Source: Xanthobacter dioxanivorans (GTDB lineage: Bacteria; Pseudomonadota; Alphaproteobacteria; Rhizobiales; Xanthobacteraceae). Taken from it: DNA of 64,000 nucleotides. Shown one piece after another: positions 1-7,651 of this stretch; the stretch's first letter is position 1; every line of letters begins with the position of its first letter. The translations under genes and the position numbers were made by a program. The notes beneath the pieces are model-generated. The model made no database searches. It saw nothing but the letters and a program-made list of their open reading frames with translations, and was not told the origin of the DNA. The DNA is taken from positions 6,213,311 to 6,277,310 of the forward strand of contig NZ_CP063362.1 in assembly GCF_016807805.1 (NCBI RefSeq), given 5' to 3'.

Positions 1-633
1 GGAGAGGACAACCAGCGCGGCAAGATCAACCTCTTCATCGTCGAGAAGGGCACGCCCGGCTTCGAGGTGGGCCGCAAGGAGGACAAGATGGGCGCGCGCG
101 GCGTGCCCTCCCACGCCCTTTTTCTCGACAATTGCCACCTGCCCGCGGACGCCATGCTCGGTGACGAGGAGACCGGCTTTCGCGTGGCCATGGCGGCGCT
201 CAACGATTCCCGCCCCATCATCGGCGCACGCGGCGTCGGCCTGGCCCAGGGCGCAATCGACCACGCCATCGAATTCATCAAATCCCGCAGGGCGTTCGGG
301 CAGGCGGTCTCGGACTTCCAGGGGGTGCGCTGGATGATCGCCGACATGGTGATCCAGACCCAGGCGGCGCGCAACCTGGTCTACGAGGCGGCGGCGGCGG
401 TGGATGCCGGGGTGAAGGGCAAGGCGCTCGCTCAGCTCTCCGCCATCTCCAAGTGCCACGCGACCGACACGGCCATGAAGGTCGCCACCGACGCGGTCCA
501 GCTGTTCGGCGCGGCGGGCATATCCAACGAATATCCCATCAACCGCTACTTCCGCGACGCCAAGGTGCTCCAGATCGTCGAGGGCACCAATCAGATCCAG
601 CGCAACATCATCGCCCGCAACGTGCTCGACTGA
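1..633 (+). CDS. acyl-CoA dehydrogenase, C-terminal part (5' end outside window)
   Basis: The frame is open from base 1, so the gene starts upstream and about 210 C-terminal residues are visible. Acyl-CoA dehydrogenases are FAD enzymes that form the alpha-beta double bond of acyl-CoA and pass electrons to ETF. Family hallmarks seen are the middle-domain stretch GARGVPSHALFLDN, the C-terminal helical-domain motif RRAFGQAVSDFQGVRW, and the final block EGTNQIQRNIIARNVL, which carries the usual catalytic-loop and FAD-contact region. The MaoC-like gene follows after 41 bp on the same strand, which suggests a small acyl-CoA operon. Substrate chain length cannot be read from this part. Family assignment is firm. 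Confidence 0.95.
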   Translation, partial: GEDNQRGKINLFIVEKGTPGFEVGRKEDKMGARGVPSHALFLDNCHLPADAMLGDEETGFRVAMAALNDSRPIIGARGVGLAQGAIDHAIEFIKSRRAFGQAVSDFQGVRWMIADMVIQTQAARNLVYEAAAAVDAGVKGKALAQLSAISKCHATDTAMKVATDAVQLFGAAGISNEYPINRYFRDAKVLQIVEGTNQIQRNIIARNVLD

Positions 634-674
634 GCAAGCGGGGGCCGCGCACCGAACCTGAAGGAGAAAACGAA

Positions 675-1154
675 ATGGACGTCCTGGGCCTTGGGCTTTT
701 CTACGAAGATCTTCCGATAGGGCGCACGTTCAGGACGATCGGACGCACCATAACCGAGACCGACATCATCAATTTCGTCACCTGCACCGGAATGGTCGAG
801 GTTCTGTTCACGGACTTCGAGTTCCAGGACAAGGAATCCGACATCAAGGGCCGTGTCGCGCCCGGCGCGCTCGTCTACGCCTTCATCGAGGGCCTCCTGA
901 CCCAGTGCTCCATGCAGCACACAGGCTTCGCCTTCCTCGGGATGGAGCTCGATATCAAGGGGCCCACCGTCGCCGGGGACACCGTCCACGTGGAAGTCGA
1001 GGTCATCGAATCCCGCCGCTCCAAGAGCCGCCCCACCCGGGGCATCGTGCGCACGCGCAACACCGTCAGGAACCAGCGCGGCGAGGTGGTGATGGTCTAC
1101 ACCCCGGCCCGCATGGTGAAGGCGCGCACCGACGGCAAGGAGCAGGCCGCATGA
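675..1154 (+). CDS. MaoC-like hotdog-fold dehydratase
   Basis: A 159-residue protein of the size of a single-hotdog MaoC (R-type enoyl-CoA hydratase) family member. The N-terminal part reads YEDLPIGRTFRTIGRTITETDI, a typical MaoC opening, and GRVAPGALVYAFIEG matches the central hotdog helix. The start at 675 was chosen over an upstream in-frame ATG because AAGGAGAAAACGAA gives a ribosome binding site just before it and because the upstream frame overlaps the dehydrogenase. With the preceding acyl-CoA dehydrogenase it probably acts on an acyl-CoA intermediate. The classical Asp/His catalytic pair is not clearly visible, so it could be a non-canonical hydratase or thioesterase-like protein. Confidence 0.85.
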   Translation: MDVLGLGLFYEDLPIGRTFRTIGRTITETDIINFVTCTGMVEVLFTDFEFQDKESDIKGRVAPGALVYAFIEGLLTQCSMQHTGFAFLGMELDIKGPTVAGDTVHVEVEVIESRRSKSRPTRGIVRTRNTVRNQRGEVVMVYTPARMVKARTDGKEQAA

Positions 1155-1455
1155 GCGCCCTGCCGCCGGCGGGTCCCCGCGCGTCCGGTCCGTCGCGGAT
1201 GCTGGCTGGCCCGTGGGCCGGCCGGCACCCTGAAGGGTTTCGGTGGTGACGACGCGCGCTGGCGCGGCCCGTCCCGTCGCGCCGACGAGAGCCGCGCCGC
1301 CATCTGGAATGGTCCTTCCCCGATTTGCCGCCGGCAAGTCCCTGAACCACGCATTGGGCCCCGGCTTGCTGCTGGATTGGTGGTGCGCTAATCGTGCTCT
1401 CGGCCGCTCCGGCCGACGAAACGCATAGCCTGCCCGTCGACGCAATGGATGAAAC
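1155..1455. other. intergenic region without a recognised gene
   Basis: A 300-bp GC-rich gap between the MaoC-like gene and the IclR gene. The short open frames in it have no family features. A GGCCCG/GGGCC-type inverted repeat near 1207-1222 could fold after the MaoC stop but is not followed by a T-run. The promoter of the IclR gene should lie in the last 80 bp; I see no clear -35/-10 pair. Confidence 0.5.
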
Positions 1456-2235
1456 ATGGTGATCGAAAGCGCGCCTAAATCCACGCTGAGGGTTCTTGGC
1501 ATTTTCGATGTCATTTCGCAGGCGTCCGGCGGATTGACGCTCGCAAAGCTGAGCCTGTTGCTCGAATCTCCCAAAAGCAGCCTCTTGAATTTGCTGCGCC
1601 CCTTGGTCGCACAAGACTATCTCTCCTATGGCAACGGTGTTTACACGCTCGGCCCGAGGGCTTTCAGCCTTGCGTCGGGCATCCTCGGCGTCCGCAAGCA
1701 ACCCTCGCTCATCCGCCAGTTTGCCCACGAACTGGCGGAGGCGACGCACGAGACGGTCATCGTCGCCGCGCTCGACCTCGCCGCCGACCTCGCCGCCTAT
1801 GTGGACGTGATCGAGAGCCCCCAGCTCGTGCGCTATTCCGTGCCGGCCGGCGTCACCCGCCCGCTCTATTGTTCCGCCGCCGGCCGCCTGCTGCTGGCGT
1901 TCCAGCCAGAAAGCTGGCGGGACGCCTATTTCGAGCGCGCGGAGCTGAAGCCGCTCACCGCGCGCACCGTGACGAAGGTGCCGGAGCTGCGCACCATCAT
2001 CGCCGAAATCCGGCGCACCAACATCGCCTACAGCTCGAACGAGGCGGTGGATGGCGCGGCAGGGATCGCCGCGCCGGTGTGCGATGCCGACGGCACCGTG
2101 GTCGCGGCTCTTCTCGTCGCCGCCCCGGCCATGCGCGCCGAGCAGAACCGGGCCCATCTGCGCCAGGAAGTGATCCGCGCCGCCGCCCGCGCGTCACAGG
2201 CGCTCGGCCACCGGGAAGCCGAAGCCGTCGCCTGA
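1456..2235 (+). CDS. IclR-family transcriptional regulator
   Basis: 259 residues, the usual length for the family. Residues 1-65 form the winged helix-turn-helix (STLRVLGIFDVISQ, then LTLAKLSLLLESPKSSLLNLL as recognition region). The rest is the IclR effector-binding domain, with family features such as PLYCSAAGRLLLAF, the FYCSAAGR/TARTVT block and IAAPVCDADGTVVAALLVAAP. It lies just downstream of the acyl-CoA genes and converges on the liv-type transporter genes, so either set may be its target. IclR proteins normally bind a small carboxylate; the ligand is unknown here. Confidence 0.93.
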   Translation: MVIESAPKSTLRVLGIFDVISQASGGLTLAKLSLLLESPKSSLLNLLRPLVAQDYLSYGNGVYTLGPRAFSLASGILGVRKQPSLIRQFAHELAEATHETVIVAALDLAADLAAYVDVIESPQLVRYSVPAGVTRPLYCSAAGRLLLAFQPESWRDAYFERAELKPLTARTVTKVPELRTIIAEIRRTNIAYSSNEAVDGAAGIAAPVCDADGTVVAALLVAAPAMRAEQNRAHLRQEVIRAAARASQALGHREAEAVA

Positions 2236-2432
2236 TCCGCTGCCGCGTCTCGACCTCGGCCGCAGGCTGCCCGGTCCGCATCCGGGAGGGTGCGCTGCCT
2301 GGTGGACGATCAGCGGGTTCCCGGGCATCGCCGGCCGGACGGAGGGCTTGCGCGAGAACCGCAACGTCTCAGCTCGGGAGAAGCGGCGCCCGCTTCGGGA
2401 AGCCGCGCTGTGGTGATTTCAAAGGAACTCCG

Positions 2433-3142
2433 TCACATCCCGAGATAGGCTTGGCGAACGTGATCGCTGTTCCGCAGCTCGACGGCCGTTCCCGAAAGCA
2501 CGATGGCTCCGTTCTCGATGACATAGGCGCGTGACACCAATCCCAGCGCGATGGGGACGTCCTGCTCGACGAGAAGCAGGGTCAGGCCGTTTAGAACGAG
2601 GTTGCGCAGAACCTCGTAGAGCTCGCGCACAACAATGGGCGCCAGCCCCAGGGAAGGCTCGTCCAGCATCACCAGCCGGGGCCGGGACATCAGGGCGCGC
2701 CCAATGGCCACCATCTGCTGCTGCCCCCCGACAGGGTTCCCGCCGGCGCATCACGCTTTGCGACGAGCATCGGAAAGATGCGCCAGATGTCTTCCAGGGC
2801 GGCCTCCTTGGCGGCGCGCGACGGCAGCGGCGTGCCGCCCACGAGGAGGTTTTCGCGCACCGTGAGGGACGGGAAGATATGACGGGCTTCCGGCACCTGC
2901 ACCAGGCCCGCATGTGGAATACGGTGGGCGGGCATGGCGAGGAGGTCATGGCCATCGAACGAAATGGCGCCCGCGGTCGGAGTGATCAGACCGGAAATCG
3001 TGCGCAGCAGGGTCGATTTGCCTGCGCCGTTCGGGCCGAGGATCGCGACCGCTTCGCCCTCCGCGACTTCAAGGGACACCTCGCTCAGGACCTGAAGCGA
3101 TCCGTAGCCGGAGCGGATACCTTCGACGGAGAGTAGCGTCAT
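2433..3142 (-). pseudogene. livF: LivF-type ABC transporter ATPase, frameshifted
   Basis: Two frames together encode a complete LivF-like ATPase of about 236 residues. The upstream part has Walker A GPNGAGKST and reads to the signature LSGG. The downstream part starts QQQMVAIGRALMSRPR and contains Walker B LVMLDEPSLGLAP and the switch histidine region. The break falls in the run of six C at 2724-2729 (plus strand), where seven would restore LSGGQQQ. The start at 3142 overlaps the upstream gene's stop by four bases (ATGA), so the genes are translationally coupled. LivF energises import together with LivG. One missing base in a homopolymer could be a sequencing error or a true null mutation. 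Confidence 0.9.
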
Positions 3143-4947
3143 CGTGCCTTGACCTTATCGAGCGGGGGAAGAGCCGGCTCCTCGGTCGGACGGCCAAGAT
3201 AGGCTTCCACGACGCGCGGGTCCCGGGCGACGTCGCTCGGCACCCCTTCCGCGATCAGCTCCCCCGCGTCCAGTACAACGATGCGGTCCGACAGGGCCAT
3301 GACAGCGCGGATGTGGTGTTCGATGAAGATCACCGTCACGCCCGAGTCGCGAATGGAGCGGATCAGCTCGATCGCGTCGTTGATCTCGCGGGGGGTGAGG
3401 CCCGCCATGATCTCGTCGAGGAGGATGAGCCGGGGACAGGTCGCCAGCGCCCGCGCGATCTCGAGGCGGCGCTGCACCGCGAGCGTGACATCCGCGCTCG
3501 CCATGTCGCGATACTGATCGAGGCGCGTGAGAGAGAGGACAGAGCCGGCGATGGCGGCGGCTTCACCCTCCGGGCGGCCGACCAGGGCCGCCGCATAGAC
3601 CGTTTCGGCAACGGTCAGCGTGGGAAAGGCGCGGGTGATTTGGAACGTCCGCCCGATGCCGGCTCGGCAGATTTCGTGTGGTGGCAGGCCGGCGATTTCC
3701 CGCCCGTCAAAGGTGATGCTGCCACTCGTGGGCTTGAGCGATCCGGCAAGCAGCGAAAACAGGGTCGTCTTGCCGGCGCCGTTCGGTCCGATGATGCCGA
3801 GAATCTCGCCCGATCGCACTTCGATCGACACATCGCGAACCGCGAACACGCCGCCGAAGTTCTTCGACACGCCGCTCGCCTTCAGAATTTCCTTGCCCTT
3901 GGCGGCATCACTCCGACGGACATCCGGCGCGGGACCTGCCGCCCGCGGGAGGTCGGGAAGCGAGAGCGCGCCACGCGTCACGCCGAAGCGTCTGAGGCCG
4001 GCGACGAGGCCTCCGGGGAAGCTCAGAATGGCGAGCATGAGCGCGATGCCGTAGATGAGGTGATGCGCGCTCGATCCGCCTGCATTGGCAAGCGCCGTCC
4101 GCAGATACTCGCCCGCAGGCACCAGCACCAGCGGACCGAGCACCGGTCCGAGCAGGCTGCCGGCGCCGCCGACGACGGCGAAGAGAAGAAGATAGATGGT
4201 GATCTCGACGCCAAACACCGATTGCGGATCGATGAACCCTGTGTGCTGGGCGCTGAAGGTGCCGGCCATCGCCGCGAAGAAGGCGCTGACCGCGAACGTG
4301 AACAGCTTGACCGCCATCGTGTTGATGCCGATGGCGCCGGCGGCGGCTTCGCTGTCGTGGATCGCGCGCCAGTAGAAGCCGAGCCGGCCCGAAAAGAGGA
4401 TCTGGATGGTGGCCAGGGCGAAGGTCGTCAGGGCGCCCGCCAGGAGCAGATAGCTCACCGGGCTGTCGAAGCGCATGTCCCACACGGATTGCCCCACCGC
4501 TGGTGGAAACAGGCCATTGGTTCCGCCAAGCGCCGGGATGCCGCTGACCGCGAAAAGCAGGACGTAGGACGATGCCAGCGTCAGGAGCGAGAAGACGAGG
4601 GGACTGAGGCCGCGACGGAACGGCAGATACCCCACGATCATCGAGAACAGGGCCGCCAGCAGTCCGCCGACCAGCATGCCGAGCCAGGGGCTCACGCCGT
4701 GGGCGGTTGCGAGATACACGGCGGTGTAGGCGCCCAATCCGAAGAAGGCGGAATGTCCGAACGAGACCTGACCGAGCAGGCCGCCGACCATGTTCCAGGA
4801 CGCCGCCAGCAGGATCCAGCCGAGCAGGCCGACCATGATGCCGATCCAGTAGCCGTCCAGGAACAGCGCGGCAGCCGTGATGGCCAGCCACATGGCGACG
4901 AGGGCCGCCGCCGTCTGGCTGCGGATGAAACGGGAGAGAATGTTCAT
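3139..4947 (-). CDS. livM: LivM-LivG fusion: branched-chain amino acid-type ABC permease plus ATPase
   Basis: One 602-residue chain. Residues 1 to about 345 are a LivM-type permease with some nine or ten hydrophobic segments and the motif GGAGSLLGPVLG. After a linker, residues 365 to 602 are a LivG-type ATPase with Walker A GPNGAGKTT near 390, Walker B LILLDEIMAGL and the C-terminal EAYLGR. In Escherichia coli livM and livG are separate genes, but fused forms occur in other proteobacteria. The signature region (DVTLAVQRRLEIARAL) lacks the classical LSGGQ, as is common in LivG. The start at 4947 was chosen at the ATGA overlap with livH; an extended upstream frame lies inside livH and is not used. 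Confidence 0.92.
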   Translation of the reverse strand: MNILSRFIRSQTAAALVAMWLAITAAALFLDGYWIGIMVGLLGWILLAASWNMVGGLLGQVSFGHSAFFGLGAYTAVYLATAHGVSPWLGMLVGGLLAALFSMIVGYLPFRRGLSPLVFSLLTLASSYVLLFAVSGIPALGGTNGLFPPAVGQSVWDMRFDSPVSYLLLAGALTTFALATIQILFSGRLGFYWRAIHDSEAAAGAIGINTMAVKLFTFAVSAFFAAMAGTFSAQHTGFIDPQSVFGVEITIYLLLFAVVGGAGSLLGPVLGPLVLVPAGEYLRTALANAGGSSAHHLIYGIALMLAILSFPGGLVAGLRRFGVTRGALSLPDLPRAAGPAPDVRRSDAAKGKEILKASGVSKNFGGVFAVRDVSIEVRSGEILGIIGPNGAGKTTLFSLLAGSLKPTSGSITFDGREIAGLPPHEICRAGIGRTFQITRAFPTLTVAETVYAAALVGRPEGEAAAIAGSVLSLTRLDQYRDMASADVTLAVQRRLEIARALATCPRLILLDEIMAGLTPREINDAIELIRSIRDSGVTVIFIEHHIRAVMALSDRIVVLDAGELIAEGVPSDVARDPRVVEAYLGRPTEEPALPPLDKVKAR

Positions 4948-5819
4948 GCTTCGCTCCCGCGTCCGAACAGGCCACGGGGGCGGGCCAGGAGAGCGAGACC
5001 GAACACCAGGTAGATGATGCCGGGCGCCGCGGGATTGTTGAAGAGCGCGCTTGTCACGGCTTCGACGATGCCGATCAGCAGGCCGCCGACGAATGCGCCC
5101 CGCAGGTCGCCGAGGCCGCCGAGCACCACGACCATCAGCGACAGCAGGCTGTACTGGATGCCGGCAGTCGGCGTGAGCTGCGAGAAGGCCATGAGGCAGC
5201 CTGCCGGCACGGCGAGAAGCGCTGTACACCCGACGAAGACCATCATCTGGACCGAACGGACAGGGATGCCGCAGAGAATGGCCATTGTCGGGTCCTGAGC
5301 CACCGCCCTCAGGCGGCGGCCGAATTCCGTGCTCAGGATGAACCAGGTGAGTGCCGCGCAAACGACGATCGAGATGAGGAACCCGATCAGCTCCGGCTTT
5401 CCGACCACCACGCCCGCGATCCGGAACGCCGCACCATCGAGCGATGTGCGCACGTTCAGAAGGTCTGCGCCGAAGACCAGAAGCGCGGTGCTCTGGATGG
5501 CAAAGGACAGTCCGAGCGTCACCTGCGCCTGCATCAGGGGACCGGCGCCGAGCACCCGCCGGATCAGCACGAAATAGACGGCCATGCCGATCAGGGCGAG
5601 AACGGGAGCCACGAGGACGATGGCGGCGTACGGGTTGATCCCGAACGCGTGGTTGAGGATGACGATGCCGTACATGCCGGCCATGAGGAGGTCGCCATGG
5701 GCGAAGTTCAGCACTCGCATCACGCCGAAGACGAGAGCCAGCGACATTGCGACGAGCGCATAGATGCCGCCGAGCAGCAGACCGGAGATGACGGCCTGGA
5801 GGAGGGTTGCGAAAGACAT
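4944..5819 (-). CDS. livH: LivH-type ABC transporter permease
   Basis: 291 residues, the normal LivH length, hydrophobic throughout with about eight membrane segments. It contains the LivH hallmarks GGIYALVAMSLALVFGVMRVLNFAHG near the N-terminus and VVVLGGLGDLRGAFVGGLLIG near the C-terminus. It is the inner-membrane partner of the LivM-LivG fusion, whose ATG overlaps its TGA by four bases. The 17-bp gap to the upstream binding-protein gene places all four genes in one operon. Substrates of this family include branched-chain amino acids, amides, urea and aromatic acids; neighbouring acyl-CoA genes would also fit an aromatic or acyl substrate. Confidence 0.93.
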   Translation of the reverse strand: MSFATLLQAVISGLLLGGIYALVAMSLALVFGVMRVLNFAHGDLLMAGMYGIVILNHAFGINPYAAIVLVAPVLALIGMAVYFVLIRRVLGAGPLMQAQVTLGLSFAIQSTALLVFGADLLNVRTSLDGAAFRIAGVVVGKPELIGFLISIVVCAALTWFILSTEFGRRLRAVAQDPTMAILCGIPVRSVQMMVFVGCTALLAVPAGCLMAFSQLTPTAGIQYSLLSLMVVVLGGLGDLRGAFVGGLLIGIVEAVTSALFNNPAAPGIIYLVFGLALLARPRGLFGRGSEA

Positions 5820-5836
5820 GCGCTGGGTTTGCTCGT

Positions 5837-7051
5837 TCAGGGCAACATGACGGGCTTGCCGACGGCGATGCCGGCCGGGAACACGGTCACCTTGCGCTTG
5901 CCGTCCACCCAGGCCGCCACCAACTCCTCGGCGCCGAGATTGCGGCCGTTCGCCGGGTCGAAGCGAATGAACCTGAACGGGGTGATCGTATCGTCGCCGG
6001 GAATGTCGAGGGTGCGCAGCGCATCGCGGACGGAGGCGGGAGTGAGGTCCGGTGAGGTCTTGAGCGCGGCTTCCAGGGCTACCTTCAGTGTCATGATGGC
6101 GCCGTAGCAGGTGCCGGCGTAGCTCGACGGCTCGCTGGCGAACTTCTTGACGTAGGCCTCGCGAAACGCGGCCGCGCGCTTGATGTCGGGATTGAAGTAG
6201 TCGACGTTGGCCACACGGAGCTGGTCGATGACGGCCGCATCCACGAGTTCCGGCAGGCGCGGATCGCCGAGGCCGCCGCCAATGCCGAGCACGAAGGGCT
6301 TGAAGTCGAGCTGCCGCGCCGCTTTCAGCCCGGCCACCACATCCTCGGTGTAGCCGATCCAGACCACGAGCTCGGGCGTGCTGTCCTGCACCTTGCGCAT
6401 GACGGGCAGAAGGTTGCGGTCAGCGCGATTGTAGGTGGTCTCGCTGACGACGTTGATCCCCTTCGCATCCATCAGCTTGCGCAGGCGTTCTCCGGTCCCG
6501 GCGCCGCGCGGGCTGTCTTCGTAGAGCAAGGCGATCCGCCGGTCGGCGAGCGGCTTCGCCCCCGTGATGGTCTGCATGTAGGCGAAGGCGGTGGTCGCCT
6601 CGTCATCGCTGCTGATCTGATGCGAGAAATACCATTTGTAGCCGCGGGCGAGAATGTCGGCGGATACGGCCGAGCCGTTGAGCAAGGGAACCTGCGCGGA
6701 TTCGGCGAACTGCGCGGCGCCCGAGGTGCCGGCGCTGATGTCGCAGGCGAGAACGACCGGCGCCCGCCCCTCGCGCGTCAGCCGCTCCATCTCGCGTCGC
6801 GCGATCTCGGGTCGGCCCTGAGTATCGACGATCTCGAGCGTCAGGGGCCTGCCGCCGATGCCCCCGGCCGCATTGATCGTCTCCTGGGCGATTTCCGCGG
6901 CCTTCTTGGAATCCTGGCCGAGCACGGCAATCGATCCGGTCAGGGGCGTGATCATCGGGACGCGGATGGATTCCGCCGCGCGGGCCCCCTGGCCGAGGAG
7001 CGTTGACGCCGCCAGAATGAGGCTCGCACGCAGGCATTGACGAAATCTCAT
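5837..7051 (-). CDS. ABC transporter periplasmic substrate-binding protein (branched-chain amino acid type)
   Basis: 404 residues with a typical signal peptide (MRFRQCLRASLILAAS to GARAAES) and the type I periplasmic binding fold of the LivJ/Peripla_BP_6 family: PMITPLTGSIAVLGQDSKKAAE near the N-terminus, then APVVLACDISAGTSGAAQ for ligand contacts. I chose the ATG at 7051, preceded by GGGAGAACACG, over an upstream in-frame ATG at 7132 that would add 27 residues before the signal peptide. It leads the operon with livH, livM-livG and livF. The ligand cannot be predicted confidently. Confidence 0.9.
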   Translation of the reverse strand: MRFRQCLRASLILAASTLLGQGARAAESIRVPMITPLTGSIAVLGQDSKKAAEIAQETINAAGGIGGRPLTLEIVDTQGRPEIARREMERLTREGRAPVVLACDISAGTSGAAQFAESAQVPLLNGSAVSADILARGYKWYFSHQISSDDEATTAFAYMQTITGAKPLADRRIALLYEDSPRGAGTGERLRKLMDAKGINVVSETTYNRADRNLLPVMRKVQDSTPELVVWIGYTEDVVAGLKAARQLDFKPFVLGIGGGLGDPRLPELVDAAVIDQLRVANVDYFNPDIKRAAAFREAYVKKFASEPSSYAGTCYGAIMTLKVALEAALKTSPDLTPASVRDALRTLDIPGDDTITPFRFIRFDPANGRNLGAEELVAAWVDGKRKVTVFPAGIAVGKPVMLP

Positions 7052-7553
7052 CGTGTTCTCCCGAAACCGCGTATCGGATTTAATCTTCCCGGGGGACAGC
7101 AGCCTGGACAAGGGACTCCGGCCACTCGACATAAGTGTGCGATTTACGCAATGGGGGAGATGCGGATCGGTTCAGCGGCCTCTCGATCGCCCATTCGATC
7201 TGTCTCGCACTTGCGAAGACTGTTGTCGGCGAGACCAGATCGGCGGCGCGGCGGACGATTTCCGTGCCCCGTCATGTCGTCGTCGCGGTGCGACCGGCCA
7301 CGCCGGCCCGCGTCAGGGCCTTCCGTTGGCGCGAGGCGCCCCGATTCCCTCCGGGTCGAAGCGCGCGCCATATCCCTCGGGTCGCGGTCGGGCGGCGGCT
7401 GGGCCGCATCCAGCCCCGTCCGAGCTGGACGAGGCCACCAAGGCGCTCGTCTCCGATCCGGCACGTCTTCACCGCGCCGCCCACATGAACGGCATGCGGA
7501 AGGCGACAAGTGCGGGAGATGCAGATCGCCGAACCCGGCGCCGCAGCCTCGAT
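7052..7553. other. intergenic region, operon promoter side and element edge
   Basis: About 500 bp without a convincing gene. The first 100 bases should hold the promoter of the liv-type operon on the minus strand. From about 7200 the sequence is GC-rich and every open frame is arginine- and proline-rich without family resemblance. This stretch is where chromosomal-type genes give way to the conjugative element. I looked for a matching direct repeat at the other edge (near 40.63-40.70 kb) and did not find a convincing one. Confidence 0.45.
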
Positions 7554-7637
7554 TTACTGTAAGATAGCCGGGACAGTGAGGATCTCGATCGGGATCTCGG
7601 TACGGCCGATCGCCTCGTGAAAGGTCTCTACATCCAT
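7554..7637 (-). CDS. short ORF downstream of traA, possibly the truncated 5' end of a gene
   Basis: 27 codons starting MDVETFHEAIGRTEIP and ending VPAILQ at TAA. It is preceded by a strong ribosome binding site (GAGAAGGAGAAGGCC) and lies 14 bp after the traA stop on the same strand. The good start signal and acidic, amphipathic N-terminus look like a real gene start, but the frame closes after 27 codons where the sequence character changes. It may be a gene fragment left at the element edge. No family recognised. Confidence 0.35.
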   Translation of the reverse strand: MDVETFHEAIGRTEIPIEILTVPAILQ

Positions 7638-7651
7638 GGCCTTCTCCTTCT

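Noticed and set aside
2380..2396. GAAGCGG-CGC-CCGCTTC stem between the IclR gene and livF as a terminator
   Set aside because: The stem is only 7 bp and no T-run follows on either strand; convergent genes would need termination here, but the evidence is too weak to call.
3313..5013. A 566-codon open frame on the plus strand
   Set aside because: It is antisense to the livM-livG gene, very rich in Arg, Asp, Gln and Glu, and has no domain pattern. It is a GC-skew shadow.
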